64,000 nucleotides of DNA. Source: Thauera carbonicopians (GTDB lineage: Bacteria > Pseudomonadota > Gammaproteobacteria > Burkholderiales > Rhodocyclaceae). Positions 54,275 to 64,000 of the stretch are shown piece by piece. The translations under genes and the position numbers were made by a program. The notes beneath the pieces are model-generated. The model did not search any database. It saw only the letters and a program-made list of their open reading frames with translations, and was not told the DNA's origin. Each line of letters starts with the position of its first letter. The stretch's first letter is position 1. Location: contig NZ_JANUXN010000001.1 in the NCBI RefSeq assembly GCF_025699485.1, forward strand, positions 124,001 through 188,000, in the 5' to 3' direction.

Positions 54275-54302
54275 TTGGACGGCATTTCGACTGCTCTATA
54301 AG
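54275..54302 (+). promoter_or_regulatory. Overlapping sigma-54 and sigma-70 promoter candidates
   Basis: Sigma-54: CGGCAT-N5-CTGCT at 54280-54295 fits TGGCAC-N5-TTGCW in the invariant GG and GC with correct 12-bp phasing. Sigma-70: TTGGAC (54275-54280), 16 bp, TATAAG (54297-54302). Both drive the DUF1302 operon. A sigma-54 activator gene ends the region and a LysR gene begins it, so either or both may be used. Confidence 0.5.
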
Positions 54303-54367
54303 GTTCGTGCCATCCCGGTAGGTCGGATACGGATCCGGGATCCAGATAACGATTGGAGGAGGAAGGC

Positions 54368-56056
54368 ATGGACAAGAGGGCACACCCGCACGGCCGTACC
54401 CGTTTTCGCATCAAATCCGTCTGTCGTGCCGTTGCCGGCGCGTTCGCGGGGCTTGCGGCCTCCGGCGCCGCGCTCGCGTTTCAGATCGATACCGGCAATC
54501 CGGACATCAGGATGAGCTGGGACAACACCGTCAAGTACAGCGCGAGCTGGCGCGTGAACGGCATCGACCGCGGCGTGGCGGACGACTCCATCGGGCCGCA
54601 GGCGAACACCAATGACGGCGACCAGAATTTCGGCCGGGGGCTGGTCTCGAACCGGCTCGACCTGCTGTCCGAGCTCGATTTCCGCTATATGCGCAAGTAC
54701 GGCTTCCGCATCAGCGGGGCGGCCTGGTACGACCAGGTCTACAACGAGTCGAACGACAATCCGGGCGCCCTCGGCGGCGCGCTGCTGAACCAGCGCTCGG
54801 CGCGCTACAACGAATTCACCCGGGCGACGAAGAAGCTGCACGGGCGCAAGGCCGAGTTCCTGGATGCCTTCGTCTATGGCAGCTTCGAGCCGGCCGGCAT
54901 GAACCTCAACCTCAAGGCGGGGCGCTTCACCCAGCTTTACGGCGAGAGTCTGTTCTTCGGCTCGAACGGCATCGCCGGGGCGCAGACGCCGCTCGACCTC
55001 GCGCGTGCGCTGTCGGTACCCAACTCGCAGTTCAAGGAGGTCGCGCGCCCGGTCGGGCAGGTGTCGGTGACGCTGCAGATCAACCCCGAGGTGACGCTCG
55101 GCGCCTATTACCAGGCCGAGTGGCGCAAGTCGCGCCTGCCGGCGGCGGGCAGCTATTTCAGCTTTGCCGACTTCGTCGATGAGGGCGGCGAGCGCCTCAT
55201 CCTTGGGCCGGGGCAGGAGGTCTTCCGGGGCAAGGACATCGAGGCGAAGGATTCCGGCCAGGGCGGGGTGCAGCTCCGCTTCAAGGCCGGGGATTCGGAA
55301 TATGGCTTCTATGCTGCCCAGTTCCACGACAAGATGCCCCAGTTCTACGTGCGCCCGGGCGTCAACGTCCAGCCCGGCAGCATCGGCGACTACGTCATGG
55401 TCTATGCGGAAGACATCCGCACCGTGGGCGCCAGCTTCAGCACCCTGCTGGGCGAGACCAACGTCGCCGGCGAACTGTCCTTCCGCGACAACATGCCGCT
55501 GGTGGGCAGCGGCATCACGATGATCCTGCCGGGCGACGCCACGGCCGACGGCGGCGACGACGCGGCCTTCCCCAAGGGCCGGACGATGCACCTCAACCTG
55601 TCGGCCATCAGCGTGCTGGGCGGCAGCGCGCTGTGGGACGGTGCGACCTTCATCGGCGAGTTCGCCTACAACCGGCGGCTGAAGGTCACCGACAACGCCC
55701 ATCAGCTCGACCGCCTCGCCACGCGCAGCGCGAGCGCGATCCAGCTCGTGTTCACGCCCGAGTACTTTCAGGTGGCGCCGGGGCTCGACCTGCAGGTGCC
55801 GATCGGTCTCAGCTACGGCCTCAGCGGCCGCTCCTCGGTGAATGGCGTGCTGTTCCCGTCCGAAGGCGGCGGCAACTTCAGCATCGGCGTCAAGGCCGAC
55901 TACCAGCGGACCTGGCAGGCGGGCCTGAACTACACGCGCTACTTCGGTGCGGGCGGCTCCGTGATCCGCTACGACACCGCGGTGCCCGAGCTTTCGTACG
56001 ACAACTTCCACCGCGACCGGGATTTCGTCTCGCTGTCGATCCAGCGCACGTTCTGA
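54368..56056 (+). CDS. DUF1302 family outer-membrane protein
   Basis: This 562-residue exported protein has a basic N-terminus and a signal peptide ending about SGAALAFQ. The DUF1302 start is FQIDTGNPDIRMSWDNTVKY, and beta-strand-rich sequence runs to an aromatic C-terminal residue (SIQRTF), consistent with an outer-membrane barrel. DUF1302 genes occur with DUF1329 and RND genes in clusters for hydrophobic substrates such as steroids, terpenes and aromatics. GGAGGAGGAAGG precedes the ATG. It is the first gene of a five-gene operon. Confidence 0.92.
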   Translation: MDKRAHPHGRTRFRIKSVCRAVAGAFAGLAASGAALAFQIDTGNPDIRMSWDNTVKYSASWRVNGIDRGVADDSIGPQANTNDGDQNFGRGLVSNRLDLLSELDFRYMRKYGFRISGAAWYDQVYNESNDNPGALGGALLNQRSARYNEFTRATKKLHGRKAEFLDAFVYGSFEPAGMNLNLKAGRFTQLYGESLFFGSNGIAGAQTPLDLARALSVPNSQFKEVARPVGQVSVTLQINPEVTLGAYYQAEWRKSRLPAAGSYFSFADFVDEGGERLILGPGQEVFRGKDIEAKDSGQGGVQLRFKAGDSEYGFYAAQFHDKMPQFYVRPGVNVQPGSIGDYVMVYAEDIRTVGASFSTLLGETNVAGELSFRDNMPLVGSGITMILPGDATADGGDDAAFPKGRTMHLNLSAISVLGGSALWDGATFIGEFAYNRRLKVTDNAHQLDRLATRSASAIQLVFTPEYFQVAPGLDLQVPIGLSYGLSGRSSVNGVLFPSEGGGNFSIGVKADYQRTWQAGLNYTRYFGAGGSVIRYDTAVPELSYDNFHRDRDFVSLSIQRTF

Positions 56057-56087
56057 CCCCCGGACACGAGAATTTCAGGAGACGACA

Positions 56088-57440
56088 ATGATGAAGCACA
56101 AGATTCTGCCGCTGGCCGCGACGGCCGCCATGCTGATGGCGCAGGCCACCGGCGCGGCGGTCACGGCCGACGAGGCCGCCAGGCTGAAGAGCGCGCTGAC
56201 CCCGCTGGGCGCCGAGAAGGCGGGCAACGCCGACGGCAGCATCCCGGCCTGGGACGGCGGCATCACCAAGCCGCTGCAGGGCCGGAAGGTGGGCGACATC
56301 CCGGGAGAGATCTTTGCCGCCGAGAAGCCGCTGTACCAGGTCACGGCCCAGAACATGGGGCAGCACGACGCCGTACTGTCCGAAGGGACGAAGGCGCTGC
56401 TGCAGAAGTACCCGGACAGCTTCCGGCTGGACGTCTACCCCACCCACCGCGCCGCGGCGGCGCCGCAGCGCGTCTATGACAACACCGCGCTGAACGCGAC
56501 GCGCTGCAGCACCAGGGACGGCGGCTATTCGCTCGAAGGCTGCATCGGCGGCATTCCCTTCCCGATCCCGAAGGAAGGCGTCGAGGTGATGTGGAACTTC
56601 CTGCTGCGCGTCGAGGCGCCGTCGATCGAATACCGCTTCAAGAACATCGTCGGCAACGCCGACGGCTCGCACACGCTGGCCACGCGCAACGAGATCGCCT
56701 TCCAGTACCCGCCGTACTACGAGGACGCGACCATCGAGAAATGGTCCGGCGAATACGCGATGTTCCGCTTCAACACGCTGGAGCCGCCGTTCAAGGCGGG
56801 CGAGTCGCTGGTGATCCGCGACGGCATCGACCAGAAGAACGCGCGCCAGGCCTGGCAGTACCTCGTCGGCCAGCGCCGCGTGCGGCGGGCGCCGACGGTG
56901 TCCTACGACACGCCCGATTTCGTCGCCTCCGGGGCCAACTACTTCGACGAGGTGCAGGGCTTCTTCGGCCAGCTCGACCGCTTCGAGTGGACGCTGGTGG
57001 GCAAGCAGGAGATGCTGATCCCGTACAACAACAACGGGCTGGTCGGCGCCAAGCTGGAAGAGGCGCTGTCGCGCCACCACCTCAACCCCGATCAGGTGCG
57101 TTGGGAGCGCCACCGCGTGTGGGTGGTCGAGGCGAACGTCGCCGCCGGCAAGCGCCATGCGGTGCCCAAGCGTCGCTACTACCTCGACGAGGACACTTGG
57201 CTGATCGCGCTGATCGACGGCTACGACGCCGAGGGCAAGCTGTGGCGCACGACCCAGGTGACGCCCTTCGTGGTGCCGAAGATTCCGGCCACGTTGATGA
57301 AAACCGCCACCGTCTTCAACCTGCAGGCGGGCACGATGAGCGTCATTCAGGCGCTCAACGACGAGGACTTCAAGGTCGTCGAGCGCAAGGCGGAGACCTA
57401 CTTCACCGGCGACGCGGTGGCGGCCGACGCGGCACGCTGA
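56088..57440 (+). CDS. DUF1329 family periplasmic protein
   Basis: This 450-residue protein has a signal peptide (ends about ATGAAV) and the DUF1329 features: LTPLGAEKAGNADGSIPAWD near the N-terminus, VYDNTALNATRCSTRDGGYS, YEDATIEKWSGEYAMFRFNT, and the C-terminal RRYYLDEDTWLIALIDGYDA. The fold is related to LolA/LolB lipid carriers, so a periplasmic carrier for a hydrophobic compound is plausible. AGGAGA lies before the ATG, 31 bp after the DUF1302 gene. Confidence 0.93.
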   Translation: MMKHKILPLAATAAMLMAQATGAAVTADEAARLKSALTPLGAEKAGNADGSIPAWDGGITKPLQGRKVGDIPGEIFAAEKPLYQVTAQNMGQHDAVLSEGTKALLQKYPDSFRLDVYPTHRAAAAPQRVYDNTALNATRCSTRDGGYSLEGCIGGIPFPIPKEGVEVMWNFLLRVEAPSIEYRFKNIVGNADGSHTLATRNEIAFQYPPYYEDATIEKWSGEYAMFRFNTLEPPFKAGESLVIRDGIDQKNARQAWQYLVGQRRVRRAPTVSYDTPDFVASGANYFDEVQGFFGQLDRFEWTLVGKQEMLIPYNNNGLVGAKLEEALSRHHLNPDQVRWERHRVWVVEANVAAGKRHAVPKRRYYLDEDTWLIALIDGYDAEGKLWRTTQVTPFVVPKIPATLMKTATVFNLQAGTMSVIQALNDEDFKVVERKAETYFTGDAVAADAAR

Positions 57441-57551
57441 CCTGCGCGGCGCCGGGCCGCCGGTCGCCGCTTCCCCAGTTCTTCAGATTGCTCGCCGCCG
57501 CCGCCCGCCACCAGGCGGGCCGGGGCGCGGCGAGGACACGGGTTCCGAATC

Positions 57552-58673
57552 ATGTCCATCAGGGTTCCAGGCCGGCGCGGCATTGCGCGCGCGGCCGTCG
57601 TTCTGCCTGCCGTCCTGGCTGCGGCAATGGTCCTGGCCACCGAAACGCAGGCCGTGCCCGATCTTCTCGAGGCGCCGGCCGGCGCCGACGTCCGCGCGCA
57701 GCAGTCGCCGCAGTTGAGCGTGGCGGCGGCGGGCAGCCGCTTCGTCGGCGTCGGCGTGCGCGGCCTCGTGCTGCTGTCGGACGACGCCGGGCGCACCTGG
57801 CGCCAGGCCGGGGCGGTGCCGGTCAGCGTCGCGCTCACCGACGTCCACTTCGTCACATCCACCGACGGCTGGGCCGTCGGCCACGGCGGCGTGGTGCTGC
57901 AGACAACGGACGGGGGCGAGACCTGGCTGCGTCGGCTCGATGGGCGCGAGGCCGCGCGCATCGTCTTCGAGGATGCCCGGGCCCGCGCGGACGCGGATGC
58001 GGGCGACGCCGCTGCTGCCCGCGCGCTGCGCGACGCCCAGCGCCTCGTCGAGGAGGGGCCGGACAAGCCTTTCCTCGGCGTCCACTTCCTGGACGGGCAG
58101 CGCGGCTTCGCCGTCGGGGCCTACGGACTCGCGCTGGCGACCGGCGATGGCGGGCGGAGCTGGCATTCCTTGACGGGGCGCATCCCCAACCCGCGCGGCA
58201 AGCACCTGTACACGGTCCGTGCCAGCGGCGCCGACGTGCTCATCGCCGGCGAGCAGGGGGCGCTGTTCAGGTCGCTCGATGGCGGGCAGCGCTTCAGCGC
58301 GATCGAGACCCCTTACCCCGGGACCTGGTTCGGCGCGCTGGCGCTCGACCGCGACACGCTGCTGGCCTACGGCTTGCGCGGCAACGTCTGGCGCAGCGCG
58401 GACGGCGGCACCAGCTGGCGGCAGATCGAGCTGGGGCAGGCGGTGACGCTGACCAGCGGCAGCGTGCTGGCGGACCGCTCCATCGTGCTCGCCGACGAAA
58501 GCGGGCGCCTGCTGCGCAGCGTCGATGGCGCACGCAGCTTCACGCCCGTGGCGGGCAGTTTCCCGGCCGGCCTCACCGGCATCGCCCAGGGCGACGACGG
58601 GACGCTCGTGCTGTCCGGCGCGCGCGGACTGAGCCGTGTCGAACCGGCTCGACTTGCTGTGGAATCCAGATAA
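57552..58673 (+). CDS. YCF48/HCF136-like beta-propeller protein, exported
   Basis: This 373-residue protein has a signal peptide (cleavage near TETQA). BNR/YCF48-type repeats follow, seen as LLSDDAGRTWRQAGAV, LQTTDGGETWLRR, LATGDGGRSWHSL, LFRSLDGGQRFSAIE and VWRSADGGTSWRQIE. The sequence predicts a propeller of about seven blades. In this operon type the protein probably assists the RND transporter or outer-membrane partners. The ATG has only a distant GAGGA. The stop overlaps the RND gene start (TAATG). Confidence 0.88.
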   Translation: MSIRVPGRRGIARAAVVLPAVLAAAMVLATETQAVPDLLEAPAGADVRAQQSPQLSVAAAGSRFVGVGVRGLVLLSDDAGRTWRQAGAVPVSVALTDVHFVTSTDGWAVGHGGVVLQTTDGGETWLRRLDGREAARIVFEDARARADADAGDAAAARALRDAQRLVEEGPDKPFLGVHFLDGQRGFAVGAYGLALATGDGGRSWHSLTGRIPNPRGKHLYTVRASGADVLIAGEQGALFRSLDGGQRFSAIETPYPGTWFGALALDRDTLLAYGLRGNVWRSADGGTSWRQIELGQAVTLTSGSVLADRSIVLADESGRLLRSVDGARSFTPVAGSFPAGLTGIAQGDDGTLVLSGARGLSRVEPARLAVESR

Positions 58674-61072
58674 TGGCTGTCGCACATACCCTTCCGGCCG
58701 AGGCTGTGATCGCGGACATCGCGGAATTCGATGCGCGTTCGGGCTCGCTGCCCGAGCGCCTGCTCTTCAACAACCGCCTGGCCGTCGTCGCCGTCTGCCT
58801 GCTGGTGACCGTGGTGCTGGCCTGGCAGGCGTTCGGCCTGCGGCTCAACGCGGCGTTCGAGAAGATGATTCCGACGAGCCATCCCTACATCGTCAACTTC
58901 CTGGAAAACCGCAGCCAGCTCGCCGGCATGGGCAACAGCCTGAGGATCGCGGTCGAGACCACCGAAGGCGACATCTTCAGCGCGGCCTATCTCGACACCG
59001 TGCGCAGGCTCGGCGACGAGCTGTTCCTGATGCCGGGGGTGGACCGCCCCTACATGAAGTCGCTGTGGGCGCCGTCGGTGCGCTGGACCGGGGTCACCGA
59101 GGACGGCCTGGACGGCGGCCCGGTCATCCCGGACGACTACGACGGCTCGCCGGAAAGCCTGGAGCAGGTCCGCATCAACGTCGAGCGCTCCGGCGAGATC
59201 GGCCAGCTCGTCGCCGCCAACTACCGTTCCAGCATCCTCTTCGTGCCGCTGCAGGACGTCGTCGCCGACACCGGGGAGCGTATCGACTACCACGCGCTGT
59301 CGCAGCGCATCGAGCAGTTGCGCGGCAAGTACGAGTCGGACACGGTGAAGATCCACGTCACCGGCTTCGCCAAGGTCGTCGGCGACCTGATCGACGGCCT
59401 GCGCCAGGTGATGGTGTTCTTCGCGGTGGCGATCGCCATCTGCACCGCGGTACTGTTCTGGTACACCCGCTGCCTGCGCAGCACGCTGCTGGTGGTGGCG
59501 TGTTCGGTGGTCGCGGTGGTCTGGCTGCTGGGCCTGCTGCCGACCCTGGGCTACGAGCTGGACCCTTATTCGGTGCTGGTGCCCTTCCTGGTGTTCGCCA
59601 TCGGCATGAGCCACGGCGCGCAGAAGATGAACGGCATCATGCAGGACATCGGCCGCGGCACCCACCGCCTGGTGGCGGCGCGCTACACCTTCCGCCGCCT
59701 GTTCCTGGCCGGGCTCACCGCCTTGCTGGCCGACGCGGTGGGGTTCGCGGTGCTGATGGTGATCGACATCCAGGTCATCCAGGACCTGGCGGTCACCGCC
59801 AGCATCGGCGTCGCGGTGCTGATCTTCACCAACCTCGTGCTGCTGCCGATCCTGCTGTCCTACACCGGCGTCAGCCCGGTCGCCGCCCAGCGCAGCCTGG
59901 CGGCCGAGCTGATGGAGGCCGGCGACGGCGGCCATGCCAAGCACCCGTTCTGGGCTTTCCTCGACCTGTTCACCCGGCGCAAGTGGGCCACCGTCGCCGT
60001 GGCCTGCGGCCTGGCGATGGGCGCGTTCGGCCTGGCGGTCAGCTTCCAGCTCAAGATCGGCGACACCGACCCCGGCGCCCCCGAGCTGCGCCCGGATTCG
60101 CGCTACAACCGCGACAACGCCTTCATGACCGCCAACTACGCCGCGAGCAGCGACGTCTACATCGTCATGGTGAGGACGCCGCAGTACGCCTGCGGCCAGT
60201 ACGGCACGCTGATGGCGGTCGATGCGCTGGAGCGCGCGCTGCAGCAACTGCCCGGCGTGGAGGCCACCAGCTCGCTCGCCGGCCTGGCCAAGGTCGCCAA
60301 CGCCGGCATGAACGAGGGCAGCCTCAAGTGGTTCGAGATCCCGCGCTCGCAGGACATGCTCAACGCCATCATCACCCGCGCGCCGCGCGAGATGTTCAAC
60401 CAGAACTGCGACCTGCTGACGGTCTATGCCTACCTGAAGGACCACAAGGCCGACACCCTGGCCAGCGTGGTGGACGTGGTCGAGGGCTTCGCCGCGCGCC
60501 ACGGCACGGACGCGCTGCGCTTCCTGAACGCGGCCGGCAACGCCGGCATCGAGGCGGCGACCAACATCGTCGTGCGCAAGGCCAACGTGCAGATGCTGTT
60601 CCTGGTCTATGCGGCGGTGATCGTGCTGGCCTTCATCACCTTCCGCTCGTGGCGGGCCGTGGTGTGCGCGGTGGTGCCGCTGATGATCACCTCGGTGCTG
60701 TGCGAGGCGCTGATGGTGTGGCTCAACATCGGCGTCAAGGTGGCGACGCTGCCGGTGATCGCGCTCGGCGTCGGCATCGGCGTCGACTACGCGCTGTACG
60801 TGATGACGGTGACGCTGGCCCGGCTCAAGGAAGGCATGAGCCTGTCCGAGGCCTATTACCGCGCGCTGATCTTCACCGGCAAGGTCGTCGTGCTGACCGG
60901 CATCACGCTCGGCCTCGCCGTGGCGACCTGGGTCTGGTCGCCGATCAAGTTCCAGGCCGACATGGGCATCCTGCTCGCCTTCATGTTCGTCTGGAACATG
61001 CTGGGGGCGCTGATCCTGCTGCCGGCGCTGGGGCACTTCCTGCTGCGGCCGAAGCAAGCGATCGCGGTCTGA
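58673..61072 (+). CDS. RND-superfamily (MMPL/HpnN-like) transporter
   Basis: This 799-residue inner-membrane protein has two repeats of a helix, a large periplasmic loop and a five-helix bundle. The first helix is RLAVVAVCLLVTVVLAWQAF. The helix clusters lie at about 245-405 and 620-795, with the RND family segment VIALGVGIGVDYALYVMTV. It resembles the hydrophobic-compound RND exporters (MMPL, hopanoid HpnN) found next to DUF1302/DUF1329. It starts at the TAATG junction with the YCF48-like gene. It moves an unidentified lipid-like or aromatic compound, direction unknown. Confidence 0.9.
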   Translation: MAVAHTLPAEAVIADIAEFDARSGSLPERLLFNNRLAVVAVCLLVTVVLAWQAFGLRLNAAFEKMIPTSHPYIVNFLENRSQLAGMGNSLRIAVETTEGDIFSAAYLDTVRRLGDELFLMPGVDRPYMKSLWAPSVRWTGVTEDGLDGGPVIPDDYDGSPESLEQVRINVERSGEIGQLVAANYRSSILFVPLQDVVADTGERIDYHALSQRIEQLRGKYESDTVKIHVTGFAKVVGDLIDGLRQVMVFFAVAIAICTAVLFWYTRCLRSTLLVVACSVVAVVWLLGLLPTLGYELDPYSVLVPFLVFAIGMSHGAQKMNGIMQDIGRGTHRLVAARYTFRRLFLAGLTALLADAVGFAVLMVIDIQVIQDLAVTASIGVAVLIFTNLVLLPILLSYTGVSPVAAQRSLAAELMEAGDGGHAKHPFWAFLDLFTRRKWATVAVACGLAMGAFGLAVSFQLKIGDTDPGAPELRPDSRYNRDNAFMTANYAASSDVYIVMVRTPQYACGQYGTLMAVDALERALQQLPGVEATSSLAGLAKVANAGMNEGSLKWFEIPRSQDMLNAIITRAPREMFNQNCDLLTVYAYLKDHKADTLASVVDVVEGFAARHGTDALRFLNAAGNAGIEAATNIVVRKANVQMLFLVYAAVIVLAFITFRSWRAVVCAVVPLMITSVLCEALMVWLNIGVKVATLPVIALGVGIGVDYALYVMTVTLARLKEGMSLSEAYYRALIFTGKVVVLTGITLGLAVATWVWSPIKFQADMGILLAFMFVWNMLGALILLPALGHFLLRPKQAIAV

Positions 61073-61089
61073 TCCGAAGGAGACGGGAC

Positions 61090-62124
61090 ATGTATCGACA
61101 TCTGCTGGTGCCGCTCGACGGCTCCGAACTGGGCACGGGCCTCGTCACCCGGGCCGTCGCCTTCGCCGCGGCGCTGGGGGCGAAGATCACCTTCTTCACC
61201 ATGCGCGAGGACTACGGCGCCTGCGGCGAGGGAGCGCTGGCGCGGACCTTGTCGCCGCAGGCCTTCGCCGAGCTGGCGATGGGCGAGGCCAACGCGATCC
61301 TGGCCAAGGCCGTTGCCGCGGCCGGCGGCGCCGGGGTCGACTGCGACGGCGTGGCGCGCACCGGCGCGCGGCCCTACGAGCTGATCCTGGACGTGGCGGC
61401 CGAGCGCGGCTGCGACCTGATCTACATGGCCTCGCACGGCCGGCGCGGCGTGCGCGCGCTGATCATCGGTTCGCAGACGCAGAAGGTGCTGGCCCATGCC
61501 ACGCTGCCGGTGCTGGTGGCGACGGTCGAGGCCAACGTGCGCGGCACGCCGGCCGCGGCGGCGGTCGACATCATCAAGGACGAGCACCGCGCCATCGCCG
61601 CGATCTGCGCCGGGCTGCGGGAACAGGCGGCGCGCCTGCGTTCCGGCGCCGAGATCGACCACACGCTGACCGCGTCGCTGCTCCACTACCTGCGCGCCTT
61701 TCCCGAGCGGCTCCACCACCCCAAGGAAGAACGGCACCTGTTCGCCAGGCTCGGGCAGCGTAGCGCCGAGGCCGGGCCGCTGATCACCGACCTCGAGCGC
61801 GAGCACGCGGAGGGCGGCCGCCGCTTGGCCGAACTTGAGGAGGCCGTGGCCCGCCTGGGCGAAGCCGGTGGCGATGCCCGGGCGCGTACCCGCCTGGGCG
61901 ACGACATCGACCGTTTCGTCGAAGGGCAGTGGCGCCACCTGAACACCGAGGAAAAGCTGCTGCTGCCGCTCGCCGCCCGCCATCTGCGGGACGAGGACTG
62001 GGCGGAGATTGCGCTGGCCTTCCGCGAGAACGCCGAGCTCGGCAAGGCGGGTGCGCAGGACGAGGCCTTCCGCCGCCTGTTCTCGCGCCTGATGAACCTG
62101 CGCGCCGGCCGCCCCACGTATTGA
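61090..62124 (+). CDS. UspA-hemerythrin fusion protein
   Basis: This 344-residue cytoplasmic protein has an N-terminal universal stress domain (residues 1-145): MYRHLLVPLDGSELG, then MASHGRRGVRALIIGSQTQK with the ATP-binding G-x2-G-x9-G(S/T) pattern. The C-terminal hemerythrin HHE domain (about 160-325) has DEHRAIAAI, HHPKEERHLF, EREHAEGG and HLNTEEKLLLP supplying the diiron ligands. It may bind O2 or NO and couple to stress signalling. AAGGAG is upstream, 17 bp after the RND gene. The fusion is uncommon. Confidence 0.9.
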   Translation: MYRHLLVPLDGSELGTGLVTRAVAFAAALGAKITFFTMREDYGACGEGALARTLSPQAFAELAMGEANAILAKAVAAAGGAGVDCDGVARTGARPYELILDVAAERGCDLIYMASHGRRGVRALIIGSQTQKVLAHATLPVLVATVEANVRGTPAAAAVDIIKDEHRAIAAICAGLREQAARLRSGAEIDHTLTASLLHYLRAFPERLHHPKEERHLFARLGQRSAEAGPLITDLEREHAEGGRRLAELEEAVARLGEAGGDARARTRLGDDIDRFVEGQWRHLNTEEKLLLPLAARHLRDEDWAEIALAFRENAELGKAGAQDEAFRRLFSRLMNLRAGRPTY

Positions 62125-62144
62125 CATCGGATACGGCGGTGCGC

Positions 62145-62172
62145 GCGCGGGCCGCTTCAGGCCGGCCCGCGC
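62145..62172. terminator. GC-rich hairpin after the operon
   Basis: A perfect 9-bp stem GCGCGGGCC/GGCCCGCGC with a 10-nt loop, 20 bp after the fusion gene stop, has no T-tract. It may attenuate transcription before the regulator gene. Confidence 0.45.
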
Positions 62173-62321
62173 CTTGCCGGCCTCTACACTTTGGTGCGCC
62201 AGTCGCGTAACGTGGCGCCTCGTGTGGCCGGCCGAGGCCACTTGGAACAGACCGGCCGGCGCCGGGCCCCCCGCGATGCGGGCGGCGCGGCGCGTCTCAG
62301 AGCCGGATGCGGAGCGAGGAC

Positions 62322-64000
<1,679 letters not shown>

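Noticed and set aside
58367-61057. An 896-codon open frame on the minus strand opposite the RND gene
   Set aside because: The product is rich in His, Gln, Asp and Arg with no domain, as expected for the mirror of a high-GC gene; the plus strand has a clear transporter.

Overview
The window reads as a high-GC betaproteobacterial chromosome, most likely Rhodocyclales of the Thauera/Azoarcus/Aromatoleum kind. This is an inference from the tig-clpP-clpX-lon-hupB order, the LutABC-type lactate genes, several FecI/FecR/TonB iron systems, and a DUF1302/DUF1329/RND operon beside a XylR/DmpR-type sigma-54 activator. No rRNA gene is present to settle it.

Layout. 1-5134: a Gly-rich partial gene, a TtrS/TtrR-like two-component system, and convergent to it a five-heme cytochrome whose C-terminal half looks like thiosulfate dehydrogenase (TsdA). 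5316-6912: MOSC protein, a 42-residue membrane protein, dodecin and a VOC protein. 6981-12785: lactate oxidation block (FAD/Fe-S D-lactate dehydrogenase plus lutB, lutC, lutA) behind a promoter with a FadR/LldR-like operator. 13031-18674: DUF533 protein, thrC, a conserved unknown, nadC and the bifunctional NAD(P)H-hydrate repair enzyme. 18897-31731: an iron region, all on the minus strand, with two complete FecI-FecR-TonB receptor sets, a PhuR-like heme receptor, and a Fur-box-controlled fagA-like/fumC pair. 31831-36640: the prkA-yeaH-spoVR stress operon. 36999-43276: tig, clpP, clpX, lon, hupB.

43317-51163: tRNA-Val(TAC) followed by a decayed genomic island of about 7.8 kb. It is bounded by a 23-bp exact repeat of the tRNA 3' end. 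It carries an integrase remnant, a Fic protein, fragments of conjugative-element genes, and an intact, tightly overlapping four-gene cassette: an unknown 190-residue protein, a QueC-like PP-loop ATPase, an XRE-ImmA/IrrE peptidase and a PIN-like nuclease. A promoter with an 11-bp palindrome lies in front of it. This cassette is the best candidate for an undescribed, defence-like system.

51275-53257: sirtuin, PAP2 phosphatase and two identical tRNA-Val(CAC) genes. 53290-64000: a CatM/BenM-like LysR regulator divergent from an operon of DUF1302, DUF1329, YCF48-like, RND transporter and a UspA-hemerythrin fusion. The operon is followed by a XylR/DmpR-like activator that runs off the window. The shared promoter has an ATAC-N7-GTAT site and overlapping sigma-70 and sigma-54 candidates, which suggests control by both flanking regulators, probably in response to an aromatic or other hydrophobic substrate.
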